A stretch of DNA of 64,000 nt from Streptomyces asiaticus (GCF_018138715.1 NZ_JAGSHX010000006.1:7564001-7628000); one strand, 5' to 3'. Counted from the stretch's first letter, positions 8,902 through 17,525 are shown. Numbers and translations: made by a program. Notes: generated by a model from the letters alone, not told the origin.

Positions 8902-10022
8902 GTCGGCTGCGCCATCTGCCGATGGCAGGCGTCGATGAGCTGGTGCGAGTCGCGGTGCCGCTGTTCCTGCTCAAGGCGGGAGATCGCCACTGAGGTCTTC
9001 ACCAGGACCGAGCACCGTTCCCAGCGGCGGTCGGTGAACGACTCGAGGGCCTTCGGCACGTCCTGCTGCCGGTCCAGCTCCTCGGCGAGGATCAGGCCGT
9101 CTTCGATGGCGAGGGCGGCGCCGCTGATCATCTGGGGCGAGGGCGCGTGCGCGGCGTCGCCGATCACGACGCTGCTGCCGTGGGACCACGGCGCATCGAC
9201 GATCACGGTCTGCACCGGCCGCCGGACCACCGAACCGGAGCGTGCGACCAGCGGCCGGAACTCGGCCACCCGTACGGCGAACGACGCCAGCAGTTCGGCC
9301 ATCCGCTCCGCGAGTTCGGAATCCGGCAGCACGTCGGGCCGCACCCCGTTCTCGGTGAGGAAGACGTAGGCCTGGGTCGCGGAGATCGGCACGAGTCCCG
9401 TCTGGTGGCCGGTGCTCGCGTAGGTGTGGATCCCGGTGGCCCAGTCGGGGCGCGGCACGAGCGCCCGCCACACCATCTGGCCGTGGTAGTCGACCGGGGC
9501 GGTGCACCCGGTGAGGTTGCGGACAGTCGAGCGGATACCGTCGGCACCCACCAGCAGGTCGACGGTGCGCGTCGTGCCGTCGGTCAGCTCGGCATGCACC
9601 TGTCCGGCCTGCTGTGCCAGTCGGGAGACGCTGAGCCCGTAGCGGATCCGCACCCCGAGCCGCAGCGCCGCCGTGTGCAGGATGCGGTGCAACTCCCCGC
9701 GCGCGATCCCCGCCATGGCGGGGCGGTCCTCGCCGAGCAGGCAGGGGAGCGCGACCGGGGTCACCGCGCCATGCGCGTCGGTGTTGGTGATCATGTGCAT
9801 GCCGTATCCGGCGGTGAGGCACTGGTCGGCCAGCCCGAGCTGGTCGAGCGCGCGGAGCGAGGGGCCGGTCAGGCTCAGCCCCCAGCCGACGGTGGCTCCC
9901 TCGGTGCTCACCTCGGCGACCTCGACGAGCCATCCCCGCCCGGCCAGGGCGCTCGCCGCCGTCAGTCCCGCGATGCCGGCGCCGACGATCAGCGCCGACC
10001 GGACGTCGTCTGTGTTCCCCAT
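8898..10022 (-). CDS. FAD-dependent aromatic monooxygenase 1
   Basis: A 374-residue group A flavin monooxygenase. The N-terminal FAD motif GAGIAG is at residues 14-19, followed by the DG motif (VGADGIRSTVR) and the GD motif (VIGDAAHAPSPQ), all in canonical order. This family hydroxylates phenols, salicylates or hydroxypyridines using NAD(P)H and O2. Start ATG 10022 is supported by AGGAGGA eight bases upstream; a longer in-frame start exists at 10082 but has no such site. It is the first gene of the leftward operon, transcribed away from monooxygenase 2 across a 186-base promoter region. Confidence 0.87.
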   Translation of the reverse strand: MGNTDDVRSALIVGAGIAGLTAASALAGRGWLVEVAEVSTEGATVGWGLSLTGPSLRALDQLGLADQCLTAGYGMHMITNTDAHGAVTPVALPCLLGEDRPAMAGIARGELHRILHTAALRLGVRIRYGLSVSRLAQQAGQVHAELTDGTTRTVDLLVGADGIRSTVRNLTGCTAPVDYHGQMVWRALVPRPDWATGIHTYASTGHQTGLVPISATQAYVFLTENGVRPDVLPDSELAERMAELLASFAVRVAEFRPLVARSGSVVRRPVQTVIVDAPWSHGSSVVIGDAAHAPSPQMISGAALAIEDGLILAEELDRQQDVPKALESFTDRRWERCSVLVKTSVAISRLEQEQRHRDSHQLIDACHRQMAQPT

Positions 10023-10082
10023 GGGTCCAGTCCTCCTTGGCGAATTGCCCGGCCAAGGTAGGTAGGCGAGGGCGGGGACCAA

Positions 10083-10155
10083 GTCCGGTTCGGGCAGGTC
10101 TTGTCCGGTTCCGGCAACGGTTCCGGGATCGGATACCGGACGCCGGAATCGGACA
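10083..10155. promoter_or_regulatory. Divergent promoter region with repeated TCCGGTTC boxes
   Basis: The 186-base gap between the two divergent monooxygenase genes holds a 14-base inverted pair. TGTCCGGTTCCGGC at 10102-10115 faces GCCGGAATCGGACA at 10142-10155, with 13 of 14 matching. A third direct partial copy (TCCGGTTCGGGC) lies at about 10085-10096. Spacing and position suit an operator for the AraC-type regulator encoded at 12961-13935; binding is inferred. Confidence 0.55.
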
Positions 10156-10208
10156 GGGAGTCCGCGGCCGCCTGCCTAGCGTGTGCGGCACAACCTAGGG
10201 AGGGGACG

Positions 10209-11822
10209 ATGCACGGAACGACCATCGATCCGACCGCACCGCCGGGTGACACCGACGCCCCGTACGACGTCGTGCTGATCGGGTACGGCCCGGTCGGCCA
10301 GACCCTGGCGGCGCTGCTCGGGCAGGCTGGCCACCGCGTCGCGGTCCTCGAACGCTGGCCCCGGCTGTACGGCAGGGCGCGCGCCGGGCACGTCGACCAC
10401 GAGATCATGCGAATCTTCCAGTCTCTCGGCGTGGCCGAGCGGGTCGCGCGGGACATGTTCCGCGCCACCAAGTACGAGTTCCGTAACGCGGCGGGCGAGA
10501 CCCTGCTGACCTTCGACTGGGACGCCGAGGGCATCTCCGGCTGGCCCTCCGACTACTTCATGTACCAGCCGTCGGTCGAGGACGAGCTCGACGTGGCGGT
10601 GCGGGCGCTGCCCAATGTCTCGGTACACCAGGGCTGGGAGGCCACCGAGTTCACCCAGCACGGGGACCACGTCGAGGTCACCGTGCGTGAGAGCGTCGGC
10701 TCCCGCGCCGGGAACAGTCTTCCCGGCGCGCGGACCCGGACGTTCCGGGGCCGGTACCTGGTGGGCGTCGACGGCGCGAACAGCTTCGTCCGCGCCCGGC
10801 TTGGCACTGCCCGGAGCGACGTCGGCTTTAAGGAGACCTGGTTCGTCTGCGACCTCAAGCCGAAGGTTCCGCTGCACCTGGGGTTCGACAATGGGCAGGT
10901 GTGCGACCCGACCCGCCCGCACTGCCTCTTCCAGCTCGGCACCCGGCACCGCCGGTTCGAGTTCGCGCTGCTGCCCGGTGAGGACCCGGGCCGGTTCGAC
11001 GACCCGTGGGCGGCCTGGGAGCTCCTGGAGCCCTATGGCATCACCCCGGACCGGGCCGACCTCGTCCGGCACGCGGTCTACACCTTCGAGGCCGGGCTCG
11101 CCGAACAGTGGCGCAGCGGCCGGACCCTGCTGGCGGGCGACGCCGCGCATGTCATGCCGCCGTTCATGGGGCAGGGGATGTGCTCGGGGATCCGTGACGC
11201 CAAGGCCCTCGCCTGGCGACTGGACCTGGTACTGCGTGGCCTCGCCGCCGACACCCTACTCGACGGCTACCAGGCCGAGCGGGCGTCCCACGTCGAGACG
11301 CTGATCCGGCTCTCCGTCGAGGCGGGCCGGGTGTCCTGCACTTTCGACCCGGAGATCGCCGCGGCCAGGGACGACGCCTTCCGCCGCGGCCAGGTACCGC
11401 CCCTGCCTGTCTTCCCCCACCTGCACGGCGGGTTCCTCGACACCGCAGCCGAAGGAAAGGCGGCCGAGGTCGTCGGCAGGCTCGCCCCACAGGGCAGGGT
11501 GCGGTCCGCAGGCCGGACCGGGCGGTTCGACGACGTGGTCGGCCACGGCTGGACCTTGTTGTTCGCCCCCGGCGCTGCCTGCGAACTCACCGCGCCCCAG
11601 GTGGCCGTGCTCGACCGGATCGCGGCCCGGGTGGTGGCCCTCGGCGAGGACCCCGCCGACGTCGACGGCTACTACGCCGACTACTTCGCCCGCACCGGCC
11701 TCGCGGCGATCCTCTACCGCCCGGACTTCTACGTCTTCGGCGCCGCCGAGGACGCCGCAGCGGCGGGCCGGGCCGTCGAGGCTCTGGGCGGGGCGCTGGC
11801 GGGAACGGCGGTGGTTCCGTGA
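10209..11822 (+). CDS. FAD-dependent aromatic monooxygenase 2 (MhpA-like)
   Basis: A 537-residue flavin hydroxylase of the 3-(3-hydroxyphenyl)propionate hydroxylase/polyketide hydroxylase type. FAD motif GYGPVG is at about residues 25-30, the DG motif is GVDGANSFVR, and the GD motif is LAGDAAHVMPPFMGQGMCSG. A C-terminal thioredoxin-like region (about 420-537) contains LLFAPGAACELT. The length is typical for MhpA relatives. Start ATG 10209 follows GGGAGGGG; an upstream in-frame start would lie in the divergent promoter. The stop overlaps the next gene's GTG, so the monooxygenase and hydrolase are coupled, as on the opposite strand. Confidence 0.87.
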   Translation: MHGTTIDPTAPPGDTDAPYDVVLIGYGPVGQTLAALLGQAGHRVAVLERWPRLYGRARAGHVDHEIMRIFQSLGVAERVARDMFRATKYEFRNAAGETLLTFDWDAEGISGWPSDYFMYQPSVEDELDVAVRALPNVSVHQGWEATEFTQHGDHVEVTVRESVGSRAGNSLPGARTRTFRGRYLVGVDGANSFVRARLGTARSDVGFKETWFVCDLKPKVPLHLGFDNGQVCDPTRPHCLFQLGTRHRRFEFALLPGEDPGRFDDPWAAWELLEPYGITPDRADLVRHAVYTFEAGLAEQWRSGRTLLAGDAAHVMPPFMGQGMCSGIRDAKALAWRLDLVLRGLAADTLLDGYQAERASHVETLIRLSVEAGRVSCTFDPEIAAARDDAFRRGQVPPLPVFPHLHGGFLDTAAEGKAAEVVGRLAPQGRVRSAGRTGRFDDVVGHGWTLLFAPGAACELTAPQVAVLDRIAARVVALGEDPADVDGYYADYFARTGLAAILYRPDFYVFGAAEDAAAAGRAVEALGGALAGTAVVP

Positions 11823-12928
11823 CGGGCACTCAGGAGTGGCGGGCCGCGGCAAAGGCGCACAAGCGGGCGATGCCGATGCAGCGGCTCGTTGGCAACGGCA
11901 TGGACCCCGCCGACGCCCACGAGCTCCACCGGCTCGCCGACGGCGGACGGCCGTGGGACGAGGCCGCCGAGGAGCTGGGTGAGCGGAACCTGGCCCGCGC
12001 AAGCGCCGCGCTCGCCGCAGGGCACACCGCGACTGCACACGGCTGGTACCTGTTCGCCTCGGCCTGCTTCCGGGCCGGGCAGGTCCCGCTCGCCGACGCC
12101 GAGCCGCGCAAGCGGAAGCTGTACCGCAGGCTGATCGACGCCTTCGGCGCGGCGGGCGCGCTGACCGAGCCCGCCGCCGAACACCTGGATCTGGACACCT
12201 CCGCCGGGATCGTGTCGGGCTGGCTGCTGCGCCCTGCCGGGGTCACCAGGCCGCCGGTCGTGGTGATCGTCGGCGGGTTCGACGGCTGGCGGGAGGAGTA
12301 CCACGCCGGCGCCACATATCTGCTCGAGCGAGGAGTCGCCGCCTTCCTCGCCGACGTTCCCGGGCAGGGAGAAAGCAGGCTGTTCCACGGCAGCCACATG
12401 ACCCTGGGCGTGGAGAAGGCTTTCGGCGCGGTCGCAACAGCCCTGCGGGCGGACGGCAGGCTCGACGATCGGGTCGGGATCTGGGGGAACAGCATGGGGG
12501 GATACCTCGCCGCGCTGGCCGCCAGCGCAGGACAGGGGTACGCAGCCTGCTGCATCAACGGCGGCACCGTCCGCCCCGCCGAAATCCTGGACCGCTACCC
12601 GAGGTTCATCGCGAAGGTACGGCCGCTGCTCGGGATCGACGACCCCGGGCAGGCCCATGCAGCGATGGAGCGCTACCGTCTCACCCCGGAGCGGCTGGCC
12701 CGGCTGCGGGTCCCGCTGCTCGTCCTGCACGGCAGCCCCGACCGGGTATTCCTGGCCGGCAACGCCCGCGCCCTGTACGACTCCGCGGCCTCGCCCGACA
12801 AGCGTTGGGCTGAGTGGCCTGACGGCGACCACTGCCTCTACAACCATTCGCACGAGAAGCACGTGATCGTCGCGGACTGGTTCGCCGACCGGCTCCGCGA
12901 CTCCTTGGCCCGGGAGGGCGGCCGGTGA
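11819..12928 (+). CDS. Alpha/beta hydrolase, C-C hydrolase type (paralogue A)
   Basis: A 369-residue hydrolase with a helical N-terminal domain (about 1-125) and an alpha/beta hydrolase fold. The apparent triad is S225 (WGNSMGGYL), D308 (VLHGSPDRV) and H338 (DGDHCL). An oxyanion-side motif, VGGFDGWREE, is at about 151-160. The architecture matches dihydroxypseudooxynicotine hydrolase-like C-C hydrolases. The GTG start overlaps the end of monooxygenase 2 (GTGA). Its paralogue, encoded at 7678-8901, is coupled to monooxygenase 1, so each strand carries one monooxygenase/hydrolase pair. Substrate unknown. Confidence 0.83.
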   Translation: MTGTQEWRAAAKAHKRAMPMQRLVGNGMDPADAHELHRLADGGRPWDEAAEELGERNLARASAALAAGHTATAHGWYLFASACFRAGQVPLADAEPRKRKLYRRLIDAFGAAGALTEPAAEHLDLDTSAGIVSGWLLRPAGVTRPPVVVIVGGFDGWREEYHAGATYLLERGVAAFLADVPGQGESRLFHGSHMTLGVEKAFGAVATALRADGRLDDRVGIWGNSMGGYLAALAASAGQGYAACCINGGTVRPAEILDRYPRFIAKVRPLLGIDDPGQAHAAMERYRLTPERLARLRVPLLVLHGSPDRVFLAGNARALYDSAASPDKRWAEWPDGDHCLYNHSHEKHVIVADWFADRLRDSLAREGGR

Positions 12929-12960
12929 GACAGTGGCATCCTCGGACCAGGAGGTGAACC

Positions 12961-13935
12961 GTGTTGTCGGGTCCTCTGCGCGACTACATCCTCACGAAGT
13001 CCCGGAACCCGGTGACCCTGCTCAACTCCGCGGCCCGGCTCTTCGGCGGGGCGGTCACCCTCAGGCCCCTCGGTCCGCTCCACGAGGGTGACCACGAGCT
13101 GCGCGGCGTCGCGGCCCCGGGCTTCGCCGTCGGCTACTTCGCCTCCTCGCTGTCGGTGCAGGTCGGCGAGGCCCCTGGCAGAGACTCGTACTTCGTCAAC
13201 CTGGGCTTGGCCGGCGAGATCGCCGCGCGCCGCGGCGACCGGCAGGCCGTCCTCGGCCAGGCCAGGGCCGGGGTCTACAACCCCGGCGACACCCAGGAAC
13301 TCCGCCAGAACCGGCACGGGACGCGCTTCCTCGGCCTGCGGATCGACGCCGGGTTCGTCCGGCGCGAGCTCGCGGCGCTCACCGGGCGCCCGGATGCCCC
13401 CGCCGTCCGCTTCGACCTGCCGCTCGACCTGTCCCAACCGCGGGGCAGGGCGGTGAAGCTGCTGATCGAGTCCCTGATCGAGCAGCTCGACTCCGGTGAC
13501 CCGCTGTTCCAGCGGCAGGAGCTGCAGCAGAGCCAGCTGCGCTGCATCGTGACCGCTCTACTGCTGGCCCAGCCGCACACCCACACCGTCACATTGCACG
13601 CCGCCCCCGCCACACCGCACCCCAAGGCGCTGCGGTCGGCCCTCGCCTTCGTCGAGGACAACCTGCCGGAGCCGCTCTCCCTGGGCCGGATCGCGGAGGC
13701 GGCCGGGTGCAGCGCACGGACGCTCAGCGGCATGTTCCGGGAAGAGCTCGACACGTCGCCCATGAGTTACGTTCGCGGCCTCCGCCTGGACCGCATACGC
13801 CACGACATCCTGACGACCGATGACCCAATCGGAGACATCGCGTATCGCTGGGGCGTCACCCATCTCGGCAGATTCGCGAGCGAGTACCGTTCGCGATTCG
13901 GTGAGCTTCCGTCGGCTACCGCCGCCCGAAGATAG
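12961..13935 (+). CDS. AraC-family transcriptional regulator
   Basis: A 324-residue regulator with an N-terminal AraC-binding/cupin-like sensor (about 25-200, of the kind seen in AraC regulators of aromatic degradation). A C-terminal double HTH (about 222-320) includes LSLGRIAEAAGCSARTLSGM and DPIGDIAYRWGVTHLGRFASEY. The GTG start has an excellent AGGAGGTGA site. It follows hydrolase A by 32 bases and is probably in the same transcript. The likely job is pathway-specific activation of both divergent promoters in response to the substrate. After it the locus ends at IS debris. Confidence 0.87.
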   Translation: MLSGPLRDYILTKSRNPVTLLNSAARLFGGAVTLRPLGPLHEGDHELRGVAAPGFAVGYFASSLSVQVGEAPGRDSYFVNLGLAGEIAARRGDRQAVLGQARAGVYNPGDTQELRQNRHGTRFLGLRIDAGFVRRELAALTGRPDAPAVRFDLPLDLSQPRGRAVKLLIESLIEQLDSGDPLFQRQELQQSQLRCIVTALLLAQPHTHTVTLHAAPATPHPKALRSALAFVEDNLPEPLSLGRIAEAAGCSARTLSGMFREELDTSPMSYVRGLRLDRIRHDILTTDDPIGDIAYRWGVTHLGRFASEYRSRFGELPSATAARR

Positions 13936-14039
13936 CCTCCACACCGTCGCAGGGGTCACGTCCTCCGAAGTGGTGTTTCGATAGGACGGCGACTCCCGCC
14001 GCAGTAGGCCCTTTTTGAGGCTATTCGTCTAGCTAGACC

Positions 14040-14354
14040 GATGCCGGTCTCAATGTCGTCACGACCGGCATTCGGATACCACGGATGAACTCGCTCATGG
14101 AGCGCTGGATACAGACCTGCCGCAGCGAACTCCTGGACCGGACCCTGATCTGGAACCAGGGTCACCTCCTCCACGCCCTGCGCGAGTATGAATCCTTCTA
14201 CAACGAGCACCGCCCGCACAGAGCCCTGCAACAAGCCGCCGCCTGCCGCCCGCTACCCACACCCATCACGCAACAAGCCCAGCTTGCCCACCTGGACGTC
14301 CACAGACGAGACCGACTCGGCGGAACCCTCCACGAGTACCAGCGAGCGGCCTGA
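14040..14354 (+). pseudogene. Integrase-core transposase, C-terminal fragment
   Basis: An in-frame 104-residue tail of the transposase that is complete at 55341-56369. It has the last catalytic segment (MNSLMERWIQTCRSELLDRT) and the family ending RRDRLGG. The N-terminal two thirds is absent here. An N-terminal fragment of the same family lies at 15098-15549 on the opposite strand, so the copy has been split and its parts inverted. The IS end is at about 14371-14383. Confidence 0.8.
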
Positions 14355-14383
14355 ACTGCGCGGATGATTTATCGGCACCCACA

Positions 14384-14883
14384 GGGGTAACGACCACATG
14401 AACCCGGCCATGCAGACCGAAGACCCCATGTGTTGGCAGGCCTTCCAGGCCAACCCCGACACCATGTGGAACTGGATGAGCGCGCTCCGCGACGGCCTCG
14501 GTGGCCAGTTCCAGTCGCAGACCCCCAACGGGACGCTCTGCAGCAACAACCTCTCGAGGAACGCCAGTCTGAACAAGCCCGGGCAGTGGAAGACGACCAC
14601 CGTCGGCAACAACTTCTCGGTCCACGTGCACGACCAGGCGTCCCACGGTGCCGACTACTTCACGGCCTACGTGAGCAAGCAGGGCTTCGACCCCAAGACC
14701 CAGACCCTGGGCTGGGGCAACCTCGACTTCATCACGCAGACCGGCCGCTTCGGCCCGGCGACGGACTACATGTTCAACGTCAGCACCTCCGGCTACACCG
14801 GACACCACATCCTGTTCGTGATCTGGCAGGCCTCGCACCTCGACCAGGCCTACATGTGGTGCAGCGACGTGAACTTCGGCTGA
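14384..14883 (+). pseudogene. AA10 lytic polysaccharide monooxygenase, 5-prime truncated
   Basis: The open frame GNDHMNPAMQTEDPMCWQAF to WCSDVNFG is the C-terminal part of an AA10 copper-dependent lytic polysaccharide monooxygenase, an enzyme that cleaves chitin or cellulose oxidatively. Visible features are the second copper-ligand region (HDQASHGADYF) and the conserved ending QAYMWCSDVNF. The signal peptide and the N-terminal histidine that forms half of the copper brace are missing. They were cut off by the IS end at about 14383. The internal ATG at 14398 could give a cytosolic fragment, but it could not be an active enzyme. Treated as a disrupted gene. Confidence 0.85.
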
Positions 14884-14956
14884 GCAGGGGAGCGCCGCAC
14901 ACGGCACCGGTCTCTGCCGGGCGCCGGTAACCCGCCGCCCGGCCGACCGAGCTCCC

Positions 14957-14992
14957 TCGGGGCAGGGGGCCCATTTGGTCACCCTGCCCCGA
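14957..14992 (+). terminator. Hairpin terminator after the AA10 remnant
   Basis: Eleven-base perfect stem TCGGGGCAGGG / CCCTGCCCCGA with a 14-base loop, 73 bases after the AA10 stop. It is probably the original terminator of that gene. Confidence 0.7.
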
Positions 14993-15097
14993 CGGGGCTC
15001 CCTTCGCTCCCGGTGTGAACGCGCCCGATCGCACGGCAGTCGCACGGTAGCCGGCTCCCCACTATCCCATCGTACGACTCCAGCACTCAACGGCCAT

Positions 15098-15668
15098 TGA
15101 GACTCCCAGACCGTGGAGGCGGCGATCTTGATTCCCAGCGCTGTGAGTTCGCCGTGGATCCGTCGGTATCCCCATGAGGTGTTCTCCCTGGCCAGGCGCA
15201 GGACCAGGGGGCGTATCGATCGGATGGTGCGTGGGCGTCCGCGTCGCCTGGGTACGCAGGATGCGACATGGCGCCGCTTGAGCAGGTCGCGATGCCAGCG
15301 CAACACCGTGTCGGGGCGGACCAGCAGCAGAAGGTGCCGCAGTCTGCCTTTGGGGAGGTGGTGGAGCAGGCTGGCGAGGATGGCACGGTCGCTGTCGGTG
15401 AGGGTCGGCTTGCCGACCTGACGCTGTAGGACCAGCAGTTGGTGCCGGAGTACGAGGATCTCGATGTCCTTTTCTCTGTCGCTCATCGGCAGGAGGCGTA
15501 GGAATGCTAGGGCGTTGGTCGCGGCGAGGTAGTCCAGGCGCAGCAGCACGACAGACCATGATGCCGCCGGGGCCCTGCGCAGGTGAAGGCCCCGGGGCGA
15601 ATGTCGAGGAGAACCGAAGATCCGTGATCAGGCTCCCGACCTGCGTGGATGATGTATCGGCACCCGCA
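15098..15668 (-). pseudogene. Integrase-core transposase, N-terminal fragment, with IS end
   Basis: The leftward frame from about 15549 to 15098 matches the first part of the transposase at 55341-56369 (LRHQLLVLQRQ, LLLLVRPDTVLRWHRDLL, SWGYRRIHGEL). It breaks off after STVWE at about 15098. The element end, with ATCGGCACCCGCA, is at about 15656-15668. It is the other half of the copy whose C-terminus is at 14040-14354. Confidence 0.8.
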
Positions 15669-16046
15669 GTGTCCCGCCAGCCCGGGTGGCCGAGTGGGCA
15701 GGCAATAGTGTCCAGGTGCTGCTCACCGTACGCGAGCTGCATCGATGGCGAGATCGGCGGAATCTTGAAGGCCCTCGAAGACGATGAAGATCGTCAACCG
15801 GCGGGCGCATGACGAGCGGCCTCGGCCCTGCGGAAGCGGGGGCGGGGCCGCTTCGTTGTGCCCACTGGAGAGGGTCGGAGGCGTGATTCCGTGGGACGTA
15901 TGTGGGACGAACACCCGTAGGGGCCCGGATTTGGTCGGTGTCAGCCGGACATCGACGCCTGCGGAGCGCGGGCGTGGGGCTTTCGTTGGACCGTCACTCT
16001 AGGGGTTCTGACCAGCGTGTTAGTGCCCCCGCTGGCGGCATGGTGA
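15669..16046. other. Gene-free spacer
   Basis: Nothing convincing is encoded in this 378-base stretch. Its short frames lack family motifs and start sites. It separates IS debris from the tRNA-like sequence and may be remains of an integrated element. Confidence 0.4.
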
Positions 16047-16132
16047 TGGCGCCCCCCGGCAGGACCCGAACCTGCGGCCAAGCGCTTAGAAGGCGCCTGC
16101 TCTATCCTCGCGTTTCCTGGCCGCCGGGGGGC
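16047..16132 (-). tRNA. tRNA-Arg(UCU)-like sequence with aberrant D-arm; gene remnant or attachment site
   Basis: The 3-prime 60 bases read as a Streptomyces-type tRNA-Arg. There is a 5-bp anticodon stem with loop CTTCTAA (anticodon UCU), a 5-bp T stem GCAGG/CCTGC around TTCGGGT, a discriminator G and an encoded CCA. The acceptor strands pair perfectly (GCCCCCCG with CGGGGGGC). That is eight pairs; the usual tRNA-Arg(UCU), from memory, has seven. The D-arm is abnormal: between the acceptor and GAGCA there are 23 bases, where about 15 are expected, and the 5-prime D-stem half is absent. It could be an att-site remnant formed by element integration at a tRNA, or an odd but folded tRNA. Aminoacylation is not implied. 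Confidence 0.5.
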
Positions 16133-16243
16133 AGGTATGGGTGGGTTCGGGCAGATTCGCCAACAGCAGACACATTGAATCTCATACGGACTGGATTAAC
16201 TCGGCGAAGGAAGCAAACCTAGTGTCTCGTGATCCTGATTGTG

Positions 16244-17338
16244 TCACTTCGAGTTGCTATTGACGAGTTTCTTCACGCTGGTCTGGACGAGTCGGACCTT
16301 GGCGAGGATCTCGTCGGCGGTGGCGGTCCAGGTGAAGGGCTTCGCGTTCTCGTTCCAGGAGTTGATGTAGTCGCGGATCTGTTTGACCAGGATATTGACG
16401 CTGGAGAACGTGCTGCTGCGGATGGACTGTCGGGTGATGATCCCGAACCAGGTCTCGATCTGGTTCAGCCAGGAGGAGCCGACGGGGGTGAAGTGGAAGT
16501 GGACATTCGGGTTTTTCGCCAGCCATGCCTTCACATCCGGGGTGGTGTGCGTGGACAGGTTGTCCAGGACGATATGGATTTCCTTTCCCGCGTGCGGCTT
16601 GACAGCCTTCTTTAGGAACGCCAGGAAGTTCGCGCCGTTCCGGGTCGGCTTGCACTCGCCCAGCACTTCACTGGTCGTGACGTTCAGCGCGGCGAACAGG
16701 TTCGTGGTGCCGTGCCGGACGTAGTCGTGAGTGCGCTTCTCGGTGGCCGCGAACGTGACCGGCAGCACCGGCTGGGTCCGGTCCAGGGCCTGCACCTGTG
16801 TCTTCTCGTCGACCGACAGCACCACGGCGCCAACGGGCGGGGCCAGGTACAAACCGACGACGTCGGCGACCTTCTCCGCGAACGCCGGGTCTTTCGAGAT
16901 CTTGAAGGTGCCCGAACGGTGCGGTTTCAGATTCTCCTCACGCCAGATGCGGGCAACGTAATGCCAGGACACCGAAATGCCCTCGCGCCGCTTCAAGTGG
17001 TCGGCCAGTGTTCGCGTCGACCAGCGCGAGAGCCCGGAATCCGCGGGCGGGGACATCCTCGTCAAGGCGATCACCCGGGCCCGCGCCCGAGGCGGCACCT
17101 GGGTTCGTGGCCCGCCCCGGCGCTTGTCCTCCAGACCGGCAACACCCCGCTCGCCATAACGCGCTTTGCAGCGGTCCACCGTCAGCGGTGCCACACCGGC
17201 GAGTTGGGCGATGTCCTTGCGCCGCCGCCCCTCGGCCGACCACAGCACGATCCGTGCGCGAAGCGCCACGACAGCCGGCACATCCCGCGAACCCGCCAAC
17301 TCCCGCAGCTCAGCCATCTGTTCAGAGTAGAGATCCAT
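16244..17338 (-). CDS. IS630-family transposase (element C)
   Basis: A 364-residue transposase. It has an N-terminal HTH/helix region (residues about 10-110, including RRKDIAQLAGVAPLTVDR) followed by the DDE catalytic core. The first Asp is in VVLSVDEKTQVQALD, the second in HIVLDNLSTHTTPDV, and the Glu in WLNQIETWFGI. All three are present and the frame is unbroken, so it may be active. The start is placed at ATG 17338; a longer frame extends upstream but reads through low-complexity sequence. The gene ends 22 bases inside the left inverted end. Confidence 0.85.
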   Translation of the reverse strand: MDLYSEQMAELRELAGSRDVPAVVALRARIVLWSAEGRRRKDIAQLAGVAPLTVDRCKARYGERGVAGLEDKRRGGPRTQVPPRARARVIALTRMSPPADSGLSRWSTRTLADHLKRREGISVSWHYVARIWREENLKPHRSGTFKISKDPAFAEKVADVVGLYLAPPVGAVVLSVDEKTQVQALDRTQPVLPVTFAATEKRTHDYVRHGTTNLFAALNVTTSEVLGECKPTRNGANFLAFLKKAVKPHAGKEIHIVLDNLSTHTTPDVKAWLAKNPNVHFHFTPVGSSWLNQIETWFGIITRQSIRSSTFSSVNILVKQIRDYINSWNENAKPFTWTATADEILAKVRLVQTSVKKLVNSNSK

Positions 17339-17525
17339 ACCAGACCTGTAAGGTCCCAAACCGCGTGACATGTCGATCTTCGTTGGCCTGGGGTTTCTCG
17401 GTTGTCTCATGACGGTGTCACCTGGATCGAGTCCCAGATTCATGGCATTTCTCCGCAGGCGCGGATCGGGGCCAGTGGCGCCGCGATGCCGGGATGAACC
17501 TGGGCCTGTCCCCGAGAGACCGTGG

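Noticed and set aside
16047..16132. Bacterial selenocysteine tRNA, because of the 8-bp acceptor
   Set aside because: The anticodon is UCU, there is no long variable arm and the total length is 86; it is tRNA-Arg-derived.
17405..17428. Possible right end of IS630 element C before the thioesterase gene
   Set aside because: The GTCTCATGACGGTGTCAC segment resembles the left end but is in direct, not inverted, orientation and has no flanking TA; the good mirror is at 18590.
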